A stretch of 64,000 bases of DNA from assembly GCF_006364435.1 (NCBI RefSeq), contig NZ_CP040977.1:806001-870000 (forward strand), given 5' to 3'. Positions 25,477-35,675 of this stretch are shown piece by piece; position 1 is the first letter of the stretch; every line of letters begins with the position of its first letter. The notes below the pieces were generated by a model. It was given only the letters and a program-made list of their open reading frames with translations, did no database searches and had not been told where the DNA came from. Source of the stretch: Candidatus Methylopumilus universalis. Lineage in GTDB: Bacteria; Pseudomonadota; Gammaproteobacteria; Burkholderiales; Methylophilaceae. A program made the translations under genes and the position numbers.

Positions 25477-26619
25477 TTGTTTAAATCTAAAAAAAATAAA
25501 AAAATAATATCACGCCATATATTATTTGCAATTGATTCTCTTACCGGCCGCGGCGCTGAAAAAGTTGTAATTAATCTTGGTGAAGAACTTCTAAAACTGG
25601 GGCATCAAGTCACTTTTGTTATTTATGAGAACATTATTGAATTTAATATTGATCCGCGAATTAATGTTTACAAGCTCAATCCACTAATTCATAAAGGCCT
25701 TCGTATTTACAGCCGGATCACTGATCATAAAAATGTAAATTTATTTAACTCCTTATTGCGCAATATAGAAATCCAATTCGGCTATGTTGATCTAATTCTT
25801 TCCTCTTTGCCGCGCATGGACAGAATTTTAAGTCTTATCAAAAGCAATAGGGTATATCACATTATTGGCAACCCATTATCAATGCAGAGTGGTATTCGAA
25901 AAAATAAATGGCATAAGAAAATCTCACGAATTTGGCATATGAAGAGAATATATGATGGCCGACAAATAATTGGTATGTCTTATGGCATTGGCGATGATCT
26001 GGTTGATTATGTTAAGGTTCGCCCTGCTTCATTTAAGGCGATATATAACCCCTTCGATTTTGATCAAATAAAGACTTTGGCAAACAAACCATTTGAATTG
26101 CCCAGAAACCTGACTAGCAAAGATTATTTACTACATATAGGTGCATTTACGCTTCAACAAAAACGTCAAGATTTGCTTATCGAAGCCTTCGCCTTATCTA
26201 AACTTAAATGCAAATTAGTATTGCTTGGTAAGGGTAAAGATGAGCACAAAATACGTAATCTAATTAAGCGCTACGGAGTCTCTGGTCAAGTTGTACTCGC
26301 GGGATTTCAAATAAACCCTTTCCCATGGATAAAGCATGCTCGCTTATTTGTTCTCTCTTCCGATTATGAAGGGTTTGGAAATGTTTTAATCGAGGCTATG
26401 ATTTTAGGCACTCCCGCTCTTTCAACTGACTGCACATCCGGGCCAGGAGAAATTTTTATAAATGACATGAAGAACTCTTTAGTGAAGTGTGGAGATGCGA
26501 AAGCGCTTGGTGAAAAAATGCGGGAGTTCTATTTAAAACCCCCGCTTATTAATGAGAAAAGTTTAAAACGTTTTGAAGCTACAACTATAACAAAAGAATA
26601 CCTAGAGCTTATTCCTTGA
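25477..26619 (+). CDS. Glycosyltransferase family 4
   Basis: Cytoplasmic GT-B retaining glycosyltransferase. The N-terminal Rossmann-like half opens with FAIDSLTGRGAEKVVINLG, typical of GT4, and the C-terminal donor-binding half contains LHIGAFTLQQKRQDLLIEAF, LLGKGKDEHKI and the E-x7-E motif in SSDYEGFGNVLIEAMILGTP. Length 380 aa. The first start is TTG at 25477, supported by its ribosome-binding site. It is probably involved in LPS core or O-antigen assembly with the following GT9 genes on the opposite strand. Confidence 0.88.
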   Translation: MFKSKKNKKIISRHILFAIDSLTGRGAEKVVINLGEELLKLGHQVTFVIYENIIEFNIDPRINVYKLNPLIHKGLRIYSRITDHKNVNLFNSLLRNIEIQFGYVDLILSSLPRMDRILSLIKSNRVYHIIGNPLSMQSGIRKNKWHKKISRIWHMKRIYDGRQIIGMSYGIGDDLVDYVKVRPASFKAIYNPFDFDQIKTLANKPFELPRNLTSKDYLLHIGAFTLQQKRQDLLIEAFALSKLKCKLVLLGKGKDEHKIRNLIKRYGVSGQVVLAGFQINPFPWIKHARLFVLSSDYEGFGNVLIEAMILGTPALSTDCTSGPGEIFINDMKNSLVKCGDAKALGEKMREFYLKPPLINEKSLKRFEATTITKEYLELIP

Positions 26620-26719
26620 TAGCTTGAAAAGTTTTGTTTTATAAATTTCAACATTAATTATTTTAGAGATTGTATTGACTCAGTTTTCGGAGTAATTATT
26701 AAAAATATTTCTGTTATAT

Positions 26720-27841
26720 TTAAACTTTCATCAACCTGGAAAATAAATCACTGTTAAGTAAAGTATCTAAAACTTGTTTTGGGGTAATTGCTTCCATACA
26801 TGCTCCGGGCGTTCTGCATTCCTTAATGCCTCGTCCACACCTCTTGACCCAATTAACTTTACGTCTAAATAAAATTTTTTGGTCTCGACACGGGAAGGAG
26901 GAAACAGTGATATTCATATGAGGATTTAATTTCCAAAAATTGCCTGCGCCGTGAGTTACTGGTGAACCAGGACCAAATAGAGTAACAATTGGTGTATTGG
27001 AAAGTTTTGCAAGATGAGCAATGCCAGTATCAACAGAAATTAATAATTTGGCATGCTCAATTAAGTACCACATTTCTAATAAAGAGCAGGTTCCAGCAAT
27101 ATGCAGACATTTACTATCGGGATCAGCTTCTCGTATAAGATATTCTTCACCAGGGCCAACTGAAATAAAAATGTCAAATCCCATGTATTTCAATTTATCA
27201 ATTAACACTTTCCAGGATTCTGCAGGCCAGAATTTTAATGGGTTAGAAGCACCTAAATGACAAACTACGTAAGATTTAGATGGGATAAATGATAATGTTT
27301 TTTTTATATTAGGACGCGACCATTCATCTTTTTTGTAAGGCTTGGGGTCTCTACCATCGACTAACCTTCCCATCATGTCTGGCCATGTAGCAGGCTTTAA
27401 ATCAAAAGATCTAACTTCATCTAACATCCAATTCTTCCATTGCGGTTTGTCGTCACTAATACCTACAATCCACTTTGAGCCTATTGCTCTTGCAAACCAA
27501 CTGTAGCGATTATCGCCAGCGATGTATGATAAATCATAAGGACCTAAAGAAAACATCTTCCATATATCTAAAAAATTTTTTGGGTCAAATGTAAGCGCTT
27601 TAAATCCATATGGTGTATTTGCAAAAAGAGGTATGAATCCAGGTTTCGCTAGAATAAATTTTTTAGCATCAGGATATTTCTCATGAATACGCTTCATTAA
27701 GGGGGCTAATAATAAAGTGTCGCCGAGAAGTAAGTTGTGTGCGATAAGAATTTTTTTAGGTACTGTTTTTTTAATTTTCAAGAAAAACACATTTTGGACA
27801 ATCGCCAATAAAATAATAATCAAACGAATAAGGCCACGCAT
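26720..27841 (-). CDS. Glycosyltransferase family 9 (heptosyltransferase-like)
   Basis: 373-aa GT-B enzyme with an N-terminal hydrophobic stretch (residues 1-22) suggesting membrane attachment. GT9 signs: ILIAHNLLLGDTLLLAPLM near residue 31, where the GD motif binds the acceptor, VCHLGASNPLKFWPAESW, and the donor-site SVDTGIAHLAKLSNTPIV. A cysteine-rich tail (CRDQ, KRCGRGIKEC, GACM) is similar to that of other heptosyltransferases. It starts one base after the previous GT9 gene ends, so the two form an operon. Confidence 0.88.
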   Translation of the reverse strand: MRGLIRLIIILLAIVQNVFFLKIKKTVPKKILIAHNLLLGDTLLLAPLMKRIHEKYPDAKKFILAKPGFIPLFANTPYGFKALTFDPKNFLDIWKMFSLGPYDLSYIAGDNRYSWFARAIGSKWIVGISDDKPQWKNWMLDEVRSFDLKPATWPDMMGRLVDGRDPKPYKKDEWSRPNIKKTLSFIPSKSYVVCHLGASNPLKFWPAESWKVLIDKLKYMGFDIFISVGPGEEYLIREADPDSKCLHIAGTCSLLEMWYLIEHAKLLISVDTGIAHLAKLSNTPIVTLFGPGSPVTHGAGNFWKLNPHMNITVSSFPCRDQKILFRRKVNWVKRCGRGIKECRTPGACMEAITPKQVLDTLLNSDLFSRLMKV

Positions 27842-27842
27842 C

Positions 27843-28799
27843 TTAAATTGTATTTTTATGAGTAGAAGTTGAATTTATTAGATTTAGCCATGCATCGATA
27901 ATTTTTGAAGGTTCGATGTCTTTTACATGCTCTGTATTTTTTTGTAATATTTTATAAGGCACCCCCCACGGGCGCCATCTTTTCGGATTAGAATCCCCAA
28001 ATAAAGCAACGATAGGTCGATTTAATGCAGCAGCAATATGCATTGCACCTCCATCCACCATAATCATGCTGCCACATGTTTGGATGCTTTTAATTAAAGA
28101 CTCAAGAGTGGGTGTCGGCATAAAATTAACAGGCAAATCTTTAAGTTCTTCTTTTAAAATTATAGCCTTGTCATCATCTCCAGGATGCATAGGACTTTTT
28201 GAATCTCCTGGCGACCAAAAAATATGAAAGGTAAGTTTAGTGTCTAAATCATGAAGTGCTCGAATAAGCTTAATCCATTGCGCGACAGGGTATTGCTGTC
28301 GGACACGCCGAGCGCTGATATGAATCCCTAGAATTTGGGTATTTTTTATATCCGAAGATGAGGAATAAAGTGATAATGCTAGAGGGCCTGGCACCCCTTT
28401 TAAGCCAATTCTTTGGCCTAATTCCCAGGCTCTTTCAACTTCAGTTTGATCGGCCCAATCTTGAATTGGCGTTAGTACTTTAGTTTTTCTTAAATAACGC
28501 GTTAAATTTAGGGCGCGGTGATCAAATGCCAAAATATAATCGTAATGATATTTTCTCAAATTGAAAATTAGGCGAAACCTTTCAAATGCTGCATTTAGAA
28601 AACTGATGTGACCGTGCTTTAATTTGTGGTAGATATAAAGACTATCAATGAGATGGCTACCTTTTAAAACAGGAGCCACATAAGAATTTGTGACCACATC
28701 AAGTCGGCTGACTTTCAACTGATCTTTTAATCCTCGTAATAACGGTGTTGTGCATAATAAATCACCAATATTATCGCGTCTAATAATAAGGATATTCAA
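27843..28799 (-). CDS. Glycosyltransferase family 9 (heptosyltransferase-like)
   Basis: 318-aa LPS heptosyltransferase-like protein. The N-terminus NILIIRRDNIGDLLCTTPLL is the classic GT9 start, LGIHISARRVRQQYP begins the donor domain, and MVDGGAMHIAAALNRPIVALFG is the donor-binding motif. The start is TTG at 28799, since no ATG precedes the conserved first strand. First gene of a two-gene operon with the GT9 gene downstream; divergent from greB. Confidence 0.9.
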   Translation of the reverse strand: MNILIIRRDNIGDLLCTTPLLRGLKDQLKVSRLDVVTNSYVAPVLKGSHLIDSLYIYHKLKHGHISFLNAAFERFRLIFNLRKYHYDYILAFDHRALNLTRYLRKTKVLTPIQDWADQTEVERAWELGQRIGLKGVPGPLALSLYSSSSDIKNTQILGIHISARRVRQQYPVAQWIKLIRALHDLDTKLTFHIFWSPGDSKSPMHPGDDDKAIILKEELKDLPVNFMPTPTLESLIKSIQTCGSMIMVDGGAMHIAAALNRPIVALFGDSNPKRWRPWGVPYKILQKNTEHVKDIEPSKIIDAWLNLINSTSTHKNTI

Positions 28800-28906
28800 G
28801 GTACTTTCTCTATTCCTTAAGTTATAAATTGTATTGAAGTTAAGCTATATGAATACTACTACAAATGATAAAATTACGAATTAATAAAACAGTTGCTTTA
28901 TAAAAA

Positions 28907-29404
28907 ATGAGTCGCGCATTTGTCAAAGAAAATGATTTAGAGCATGCAGGGATTGACATTCCTGAAAGACCCATAAGTGATGAGCCTAATTATGTGACAC
29001 CCCGTGGATTGAATCTTCTGAATCAAGCCATCGATGATTTGGAAAAAGAACGTGAAGCTTTAAATGATAAAAAAGATGATCCAATGGTGAGACAAAAAGT
29101 AGCTGTGATTGAACGTGATATGCGTTACTTTGCAGCACGCATTGAATCAGCGATTTTAACGAATCCTAAAGAAGAAAGTCCCTCTCATGTTTTATTTGGC
29201 ACGAAAGTGACAGCGGAAGATGAGGAAGGAGATTTGCTCACCTTCGAAATTGTCGGTGAAGATGAAGCCAATATTCATGAAGGTCGTGTGAGCTATCTAT
29301 CTCCTTTAGCTGAAGCGCTTCTTGGTGGGGCAATTGGGGATGAGGTCTTGTGGGAAAAGCCTTTAGGCAACAGTTATCTTACGATTCAAAAAATCAGCTA
29401 TTAA
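28907..29404 (+). CDS. greB: Transcription elongation factor GreB/GreA family
   Basis: 165-aa transcript-cleavage factor that rescues backtracked RNA polymerase. The N-terminal coiled coil (residues ~35-80, YVTPRGLNLLNQAIDDLEKER) is followed by a C-terminal FKBP-like domain (VLFGTKVTAEDEEGDLLTFEIVG and SPLAEALLGGAIGDEVLW). The MSRAFVKEND start and the region around ERPISD resemble GreB rather than GreA. The usual tip acidic residues (DD in KKDDPM) are present. Followed by a nitroreductase gene after 25 bases. Confidence 0.85.
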   Translation: MSRAFVKENDLEHAGIDIPERPISDEPNYVTPRGLNLLNQAIDDLEKEREALNDKKDDPMVRQKVAVIERDMRYFAARIESAILTNPKEESPSHVLFGTKVTAEDEEGDLLTFEIVGEDEANIHEGRVSYLSPLAEALLGGAIGDEVLWEKPLGNSYLTIQKISY

Positions 29405-29429
29405 ATTATCAAAGGGAAATACAAAAAAT

Positions 29430-30035
29430 ATGCATGTGAATGAAGCTATCCAATTAAGACGATCCATCAAACATTACGATCCAAAGCATGTCATGACAAA
29501 AGTTGAGATTAACACTCTTTTATCGAATGCTATATTGTCGCCCACTGCTTTTAATATCCAAAATTGGCGGTTTGTAGTGGTGACAGATCAGGCCTTACGT
29601 CAAAAAATTCGTGAAGTCAGCTGGGGTCAAGCGCAAGTTGAGGAGGCTTCGATTCTTATTGTTTTAGTAGCTGATTTAATGGCTTGGAATAGAGAGCCTG
29701 CTCGTTACTGGAAAGATGCGCCGAAACCAGTTCAAGATTACTTGGTACCAGCTATTCAGCAGTATTATCAAAACAAACCAGAAGTGCAACGCGATGAAGC
29801 GATGCGCTCTTGCGGCATGGCTGCTATGAATTTAATGCTTACAGCTAAGTCGATGGGTTATGATACCTGCCCTATGGATGGCTTTGATTTTGATAAAGTT
29901 AGCAAGTTATTAAACCTGCCAAATGATCATATCCCAGCCATGTTTGTCTGTGTCGGTAAAGGTATTAAAGAAGCCATGCCGCGAGGTGGTCAGCTTCCAC
30001 TCGATGACGTTGTGATTCAAAACCAATTCAAATAA
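29430..30035 (+). CDS. Nitroreductase family protein
   Basis: 201-aa FMN-dependent oxidoreductase fold. The family start AIQLRRSIKHYDP with the FMN-phosphate arginines is at residue 6, followed by SPTAFNIQNWRFVVV, SCGMAAMNLMLTAKSMGYDTCPMDGFD and the C-terminal GxG stretch VCVGKG. Such enzymes reduce nitroaromatics, quinones or flavins with NAD(P)H; the substrate here is unknown. It lies between greB and the ABC-F gene on the same strand with short gaps. Confidence 0.88.
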   Translation: MHVNEAIQLRRSIKHYDPKHVMTKVEINTLLSNAILSPTAFNIQNWRFVVVTDQALRQKIREVSWGQAQVEEASILIVLVADLMAWNREPARYWKDAPKPVQDYLVPAIQQYYQNKPEVQRDEAMRSCGMAAMNLMLTAKSMGYDTCPMDGFDFDKVSKLLNLPNDHIPAMFVCVGKGIKEAMPRGGQLPLDDVVIQNQFK

Positions 30036-30056
30036 AAAATTTAAAGGAATTAAAGC

Positions 30057-31655
30057 GTGCTTATCAGTAACAACATCACCATACAGTTTGGTGCAAAACC
30101 TCTTTTTGAGAATGTCTCAGTCAAATTCGGTGACGGCAATCGTTATGGGCTAATCGGTGCTAATGGATGCGGTAAATCTACTTTCATGAAAATTCTTGCG
30201 GGTGTTCTAGAGCCCACTTCAGGTAATGTGGCTTTAGATAAAAATGAACGTATGTCATGGCTTAAGCAGGATCAGTTTGCTTATGAAGATCAGCGCGTAT
30301 TGGATGTGGTGATGATGGGCCATGAAGAAATGTGGAAAGCCAATGAAGAAAAAAATGCGATCTACATGAATCCGGATGCGACTGAAGAGGATTATATGAA
30401 AGCTGCAGAACTTGAAGGTGTTTATGCAGAGTTTGATGGATATACAGCGGAAGCTCGAGCGGGAGAATTATTGATAGGCGTAGGCATCCCCATTGAGCAA
30501 CATCAAGGCCCAATGAGCGCTATTGCGCCTGGTTTTAAATTACGTGTTCTATTAACACAAGCCATTTTTTCAAACCCAGATATTTTGTTACTTGATGAGC
30601 CGACCAATAACCTAGATATTCATACTATTCAATGGTTGGAAGATACATTGAATAATCGTAATTCCACCATGATTATTATTTCGCATGATCGCCATTTTTT
30701 AAATCAAGTATGCACGCACATGGCTGATATGGATTATGCAAAACTTACTGTATACCCAGGTAATTATGATAATTACATGGAAGCCTCCACCATGTCTCGC
30801 GCGCAGAAACTAAAAGATAATGAAAAGGCCAAAGAACAAATTGCTGAGCTCCAAGAGTTCGTTCGCCGCTTTTCAGCAAACGCTTCAAAAGCAAGACAAG
30901 CTACAAGCCGAGCTAAACAAATCGACAAAATTAAAGTGGAAGAATTTGTACCTTCGAGCCGTCAATATCCTTATATTCGTTTTGACTATGACGACCGAGA
31001 AAAGCTTCATCGTCAAGCAGTTGAGATTAAAAGTCTCACACATGGTTTTGATCATGATTTATTTAAAAACTTTAATTTACTTGTTGAAGCAGGAGAACGT
31101 GTTGCGATTATTGGTGAAAACGGAATTGGTAAAACAACATTTTTACGATGTTTAGTAGGCAGTCTTAAACCTAAGCACGGTGAAATTAAGTGGGCCGAAA
31201 AAGCTAAGATTGGTTATTTCGCTCAAGACCACGCAAGTGATTTTGAAAAAGATGTCACACTTTTTGATTGGATGAAAGATTGCGCACAGTCAGGTGAGGA
31301 TGATCAAGCGATACGAAGTATCTTAGGCAGGCTTTTATTTTCAGGAGAAGATACTAAAAAGTCAGTCAAAGTATTATCAGGCGGTGAACAAGGTCGCATG
31401 CTTTTCGGCAAACTGATGCTCGCAAAATCAAATGTGCTGCTTATGGACGAGCCCACCAATCATATGGACATGGAGTCTATTGAGTCCCTTAATACAGCGC
31501 TTGATAAATATAAAGGTACCCTCTTCTTCATCAGTCATGATCGCGAATTTGTGAGTACGATTGCCACTCGCATTTTAGAAATCAAAGAAGATCGTATTAT
31601 TGACTTCTCTGGTAATTATGAAGATTACTTACTGACTCAAGTGGCTACAAGTTAA
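30057..31655 (+). CDS. ABC-F ATPase (YbiT-like translation factor)
   Basis: Soluble protein with two ABC domains and no membrane segments, as in ABC-F factors that bind the ribosomal E site. Walker [10 protein letters not shown] (residue ~36) and GENGIGKTT (~360), signature PGFKLRVLL in the first and LSGGEQGRM in the second domain, Walker [14 protein letters not shown] and [13 protein letters not shown]. The linker between them is charged and helical. At 532 aa it matches YbiT better than EttA. Start GTG at 30057 with AAAGGA upstream. The first-domain signature lacks the canonical SGG. Confidence 0.88.
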   Translation: MLISNNITIQFGAKPLFENVSVKFGDGNRYGLIGANGCGKSTFMKILAGVLEPTSGNVALDKNERMSWLKQDQFAYEDQRVLDVVMMGHEEMWKANEEKNAIYMNPDATEEDYMKAAELEGVYAEFDGYTAEARAGELLIGVGIPIEQHQGPMSAIAPGFKLRVLLTQAIFSNPDILLLDEPTNNLDIHTIQWLEDTLNNRNSTMIIISHDRHFLNQVCTHMADMDYAKLTVYPGNYDNYMEASTMSRAQKLKDNEKAKEQIAELQEFVRRFSANASKARQATSRAKQIDKIKVEEFVPSSRQYPYIRFDYDDREKLHRQAVEIKSLTHGFDHDLFKNFNLLVEAGERVAIIGENGIGKTTFLRCLVGSLKPKHGEIKWAEKAKIGYFAQDHASDFEKDVTLFDWMKDCAQSGEDDQAIRSILGRLLFSGEDTKKSVKVLSGGEQGRMLFGKLMLAKSNVLLMDEPTNHMDMESIESLNTALDKYKGTLFFISHDREFVSTIATRILEIKEDRIIDFSGNYEDYLLTQVATS

Positions 31656-31663
31656 TTTTTCAT

Positions 31664-32704
31664 TTAGCGAAGCATACTTAATGCTTCCTGGATAATCATA
31701 GAAGGCCTCATTTGAATTAAGCATTGACTTACTTTAGTACCCTCGCATCCATCTTGACCGCAAGGTCTGCATGCAAAAGTGGGTGAATTCTCAGCTGTTA
31801 AAGCAATCACACGATGTTTCCCTCCCCAAGGTCCCCAATTTTTTTCATTGCTGGGTCCAAAGATACTGATCACAGGTGTTTGCGTTGCACTTGCGAGATG
31901 TGTGGACATGCTATCAATCGTTAATACAAGATGAGCCAGGCTATAAAGTGCTGCTGTATCCTCTAGTGAAAAGTTATGAGTGATAGTAGGCTTCATTCTG
32001 CAAGATGCGTGAATAGCTTGGTTAGTTAAAAGATCATCTTTTGACCCACATAACACCACTTCATATTTCATATCCAGAAGCGCGTCAATGACATTAGCCC
32101 AGGTTGCAATCGGCAGCTCTTTAAATTTCCAACGTGAAGGTGCATGAATCACCACAAGCTTTTTATTTGAAGTAATAGATTTTTTAGAAAGCCAGTTTTT
32201 AATTTTTAATTTTTGTTTTGCTGAAGGCTTGACGAGATAGGATGGTGCTTTAAATTGACCATAAAGACCCACAGCCCTTAATAAATCAACATCTTGCTCG
32301 GCGATCGGCCGTATATCATCTAAACTTTCGGTTAAGACATCAAACGATTGATGCCAGAAACGACCTCGACGATGCGTTTTCCGACCTACACTCAATATGG
32401 CATCTGAAAAACGCGCAAGTATTGCACCGCGCCAATCATTTGAAAAGTGCGCCAATAAATCATAAGAGTTTGCTGAAATCTGTTGATAGAATTTAAAGTA
32501 AGCCATGACTTTTCTAAGCCCTTTTAGATGTCGTGGAATCACAAATACGTGCCTTACGCGAGGATGCATTTTAAAAATAGCTGCACTTTCAGGCAAACAC
32601 ACAATATCAACATAACGATAGCTTTGAGAAAGTGCGGATATAGCGGACGTCAATATAATTGAGTCCCCTATATTTTTCGTTTTTAAAAAAAGAGCTTGTT
32701 TAAT
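31664..32704 (-). CDS. Glycosyltransferase family 9, probable ATT start
   Basis: GT9 heptosyltransferase-like protein. The first ordinary start (TTG, 32653) would remove the conserved first strand, but the open frame upstream encodes KQALFLKTKNIGDSIILTSA, an exact family N-terminus with the GD motif. The only start-like codon there is ATT at 32704, which has AGGA seven bases upstream and overlaps the stop of the preceding gene (ATTAA). This gives 346 aa. The donor motif TIDSMSTHLASATQTPVISIFG is present. It lies convergent with the ABC-F gene, nine bases away. Confidence 0.8.
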   Translation of the reverse strand: MKQALFLKTKNIGDSIILTSAISALSQSYRYVDIVCLPESAAIFKMHPRVRHVFVIPRHLKGLRKVMAYFKFYQQISANSYDLLAHFSNDWRGAILARFSDAILSVGRKTHRRGRFWHQSFDVLTESLDDIRPIAEQDVDLLRAVGLYGQFKAPSYLVKPSAKQKLKIKNWLSKKSITSNKKLVVIHAPSRWKFKELPIATWANVIDALLDMKYEVVLCGSKDDLLTNQAIHASCRMKPTITHNFSLEDTAALYSLAHLVLTIDSMSTHLASATQTPVISIFGPSNEKNWGPWGGKHRVIALTAENSPTFACRPCGQDGCEGTKVSQCLIQMRPSMIIQEALSMLR

Positions 32705-33632
32705 TTTTCAATCCTAAAACATGTAATTTCAATTTGTAAATAATACGTAATGCAAAATCAATAGCTTGATCAATTTCTTTTTCTAAAGCTTGATACTTAT
32801 AAACAGTCATCACACCCGCTTTAATATAAGGATTGATAAAAACACGATCTCGAAAATGATTATTATTATCTGCATGGAAAACAAGAGTGGGAATATTTGA
32901 CATTGATGACATTGTCTTAAAGGCACTTTCTGCACCAATTAAAAGATCACAATATTTAACAACGGCCAAATTAGAAATAATATTTTTGTGTGAAGCAAAA
33001 ATAAGATTTGGATGAGAACCAAGATGAAGTGTTTTTAGTTCATTTTGTGTTCCAAATAGAACCACAGTCATTTTTTGATCTAAAAGTGTACTGATAAGCT
33101 TAAGTGAAAATTTATTATCTAGCTGTCCGCCTGTTTGATTACTTGTACTCATATGAAATCCAATCACTGGCTTTATCTTAAATTGCGAAAGAGCTGTTTG
33201 GCTAAAGGGTTCCTTTTTAAAGAAAAGCTCCCTCGGACACACATAGGAATCCTTCTGTTTTTTTAATTTATTTTTAATGGCACGATGCTGCTCACCACTC
33301 TCATAATAGTAAATTTTATTTACGCTAATTTTTAATACCCGAAAGAATTCTTTGGCTTTTGAAAAATGTGTTACCACAACATAATTCTCTTTTGGGTGTT
33401 TCATCATAAATGGAAGGTGCTGCAAGAAATCGCCAATACCGCCATGGATTTCTAAATAACAGGACTTAGAACTTTTTTCATAAGCATGCATATATTGAAA
33501 TTGCACATCAAGAAAGAAGGTTCTGAATTGAATAACTTTTGAATAATAAGGGAGTGATCTGTCATAAAAACCAAACAGACATAAGCATCTTGCTAGCAAA
33601 TAAAAATAATATTTTTTAATATGGCGATTCAT
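32700..33632 (-). CDS. Divergent GT9-like glycosyltransferase
   Basis: 310-aa protein with weak but visible GT9 architecture: LEIHGGIGDFLQHLPFMMK near residue 60, corresponding to the GD acceptor motif, IGFHMSTSNQTGG opening the second domain, and LLIGAESAFKTMSSMSNIPTLVF in place of the donor-binding DxGxxH motif, where the histidine is replaced. About 55 N-terminal residues precede the domain. It is the first gene of a two-gene operon with the GT9 gene that starts on its stop codon. The sugar is unknown, and activity is less certain because of the altered motif. Confidence 0.7.
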   Translation of the reverse strand: MNRHIKKYYFYLLARCLCLFGFYDRSLPYYSKVIQFRTFFLDVQFQYMHAYEKSSKSCYLEIHGGIGDFLQHLPFMMKHPKENYVVVTHFSKAKEFFRVLKISVNKIYYYESGEQHRAIKNKLKKQKDSYVCPRELFFKKEPFSQTALSQFKIKPVIGFHMSTSNQTGGQLDNKFSLKLISTLLDQKMTVVLFGTQNELKTLHLGSHPNLIFASHKNIISNLAVVKYCDLLIGAESAFKTMSSMSNIPTLVFHADNNNHFRDRVFINPYIKAGVMTVYKYQALEKEIDQAIDFALRIIYKLKLHVLGLKN

Positions 33633-33671
33633 AAAAAATATTCTATAGACATTTAATCTATATAGGGATAC

Positions 33672-35480
33672 TTATTCTTTAGATGCGCGTTTACGTTCGT
33701 GTTCAAGCAAGAAACGTTTTCGAATACGAATCGATTTAGGTGTAATTTCAACCAACTCATCATCCTCAATAAATTCGACCGCGGATTCTAAAGTAAGTTG
33801 TATAGGTGGAACGAGCCTCACCGCTTCATCTGTACCTGATGCACGCACGTTTGTGAGTTGTTTACCTTTAATCGGATTCACAATTAGGTCGTTGTCTCTA
33901 GAATGGATACCAATCACCATACCTTCATACAATTTATCACCCGGACTTGAATACATGCGACCACGATCTTGAAGCTTCCATAAAGCATAGGCCACTGCTT
34001 CACCATGCTCGGCTGAAATCAACACACCATTTCGACGTCCTGGCATATCAGGTTTGACGGGTGCGTATTCATCAAAGACGTGAGCCATAAGCCCTGTGCC
34101 TTTAGTCATCGTCATAAATTCACCTTGGAAACCAATGAGTCCACGTGCAGGAATTTTGTATTCTAAACGTGTGCGTCCGTTACCATCAGACTCCATGTTT
34201 TGAACTTCGCCGCGACGGCGACCGAGCTCTTCCATCACAGCACCTTGTGTATCATCTTCCAAGTCAACGGTTAAGACTTCATAAGGCTCACATTTTTGAC
34301 CATTGATTTCACGATAAACGACACGTGGTTTACCTACAGCCATCTCGAACCCTTCACGACGCATATTTTCTAATAAAATGGTTAAGTGGAGTTCGCCACG
34401 ACCTGAAACGCGGAATACATCAGCATCTTGGGTATCTTCAACACGTAACGCTACATTGACTAATAATTCTTTTGTTAAACGATCTCGAATTTGTCGGCTC
34501 GTTACAAACTTACCTTCAGTTCCTGCAAGAGGCGAAGTGTTCACCATAAAGTCCATCGTAAGTGTCGGTTCATCCACGGCCATGATAGGAAGACCCACTG
34601 GGTTATTCGTGTCAGCAATGGTGACCCCAATACCAATTTCCTCAATACCAGAAATAATCACAATGTCACCCGCTTCAGCTTCTTCAACCGGAATTCTTTC
34701 CAGTCCTTTAAAGCCTAACACTTGATTGATACGACCTTGAGACACTTGTTTATCGCCATGCATGACGACCACGGATTGGCCTGACTTGATCACACCATTT
34801 TTAATTTTACCCACACCCAAACGGCCGGTGTAAGTTGAATAATCGAGGGCTGAAATTTGGAGTTGAAGTGGCTTATCGCGACTTCCCTCTGGAGGTGAGA
34901 CGTGTTTGAGTACCGTCTCAAATAACGGTTTCATCGTGTCTGATTTTTGGTTCATATCAAGCGTTGCAAAACCATTCAATGCAGATGCATACACGATCGG
35001 GAAATCGAGCTGTTCATCGGTCGCACCTAAGTTCGCAAATAAATCGAAGGTATGGTTAATCACCCAATCAGGGCGAGCACCTGGACGGTCTACTTTGTTA
35101 ATCACGACAATGGGTTTTAAACCGAGTGCCAATGCTTTTTTAGTCACAAAACGTGTTTGGGGCATAGGGCCTTCAACCGCATCCACGAGTAACACCACAC
35201 CATCGACCATACCTAATACGCGCTCGACTTCACCGCCGAAGTCGGCATGTCCTGGGGTGTCTACAATATTAATGTGGGTGCCTTCAAAATTAACGGCCGT
35301 ATTTTTAGCTAGAATCGTGATGCCACGTTCTTTTTCAATATCGTTGGAATCCATGACACGTTCGGTCACTGCCTGATGCTGTGCAAAGGTGCCTGATTGC
35401 TGAAGAAGTTTATCGACGAGGGTGGTTTTGCCATGGTCCACGTGGGCGATGATGGCAATGTTTCTTAAATTGCGTGACAT
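33672..35480 (-). CDS. typA: Ribosome-binding translational GTPase TypA/BipA
   Basis: EF-G-like GTPase that helps 50S assembly and stress or cold adaptation. ATG at 35480 gives MSRNLRNIAIIAHVDHGKTTLV and 602 aa, the family norm; the open frame extends to 35591 but adds an untypical leader. G1 AHVDHGKTT, G3 DTPGHADFGGEVER, G4 NKVDRPGARP; the C-terminal part has the BipA-specific LIGFQGEFMT segment and ends in basic residues. It is divergent from rhlE. Confidence 0.97.
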   Translation of the reverse strand: MSRNLRNIAIIAHVDHGKTTLVDKLLQQSGTFAQHQAVTERVMDSNDIEKERGITILAKNTAVNFEGTHINIVDTPGHADFGGEVERVLGMVDGVVLLVDAVEGPMPQTRFVTKKALALGLKPIVVINKVDRPGARPDWVINHTFDLFANLGATDEQLDFPIVYASALNGFATLDMNQKSDTMKPLFETVLKHVSPPEGSRDKPLQLQISALDYSTYTGRLGVGKIKNGVIKSGQSVVVMHGDKQVSQGRINQVLGFKGLERIPVEEAEAGDIVIISGIEEIGIGVTIADTNNPVGLPIMAVDEPTLTMDFMVNTSPLAGTEGKFVTSRQIRDRLTKELLVNVALRVEDTQDADVFRVSGRGELHLTILLENMRREGFEMAVGKPRVVYREINGQKCEPYEVLTVDLEDDTQGAVMEELGRRRGEVQNMESDGNGRTRLEYKIPARGLIGFQGEFMTMTKGTGLMAHVFDEYAPVKPDMPGRRNGVLISAEHGEAVAYALWKLQDRGRMYSSPGDKLYEGMVIGIHSRDNDLIVNPIKGKQLTNVRASGTDEAVRLVPPIQLTLESAVEFIEDDELVEITPKSIRIRKRFLLEHERKRASKE

Positions 35481-35675
35481 AAAAAGTGCTACCAAAATTG
35501 AATTGAGGCCGAATTCTAGCATATTATGGTCAAAATAAGCTTTGATATTCATGGATTTATCTATATACTGCGCACTCACATCAAGTAACACCTTGCGCGT
35601 TTAAATCTAGTGATTGGAAGTTTTGAATTTTTTAAAAGATTAAATGCACCTAACCCTTTTTTAAGGAGTACGACA

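Noticed and set aside
34906-35376. 156-codon frame opposite typA
   Set aside because: Shadow of a conserved gene; the low-complexity serine/threonine-rich product has no domain features.
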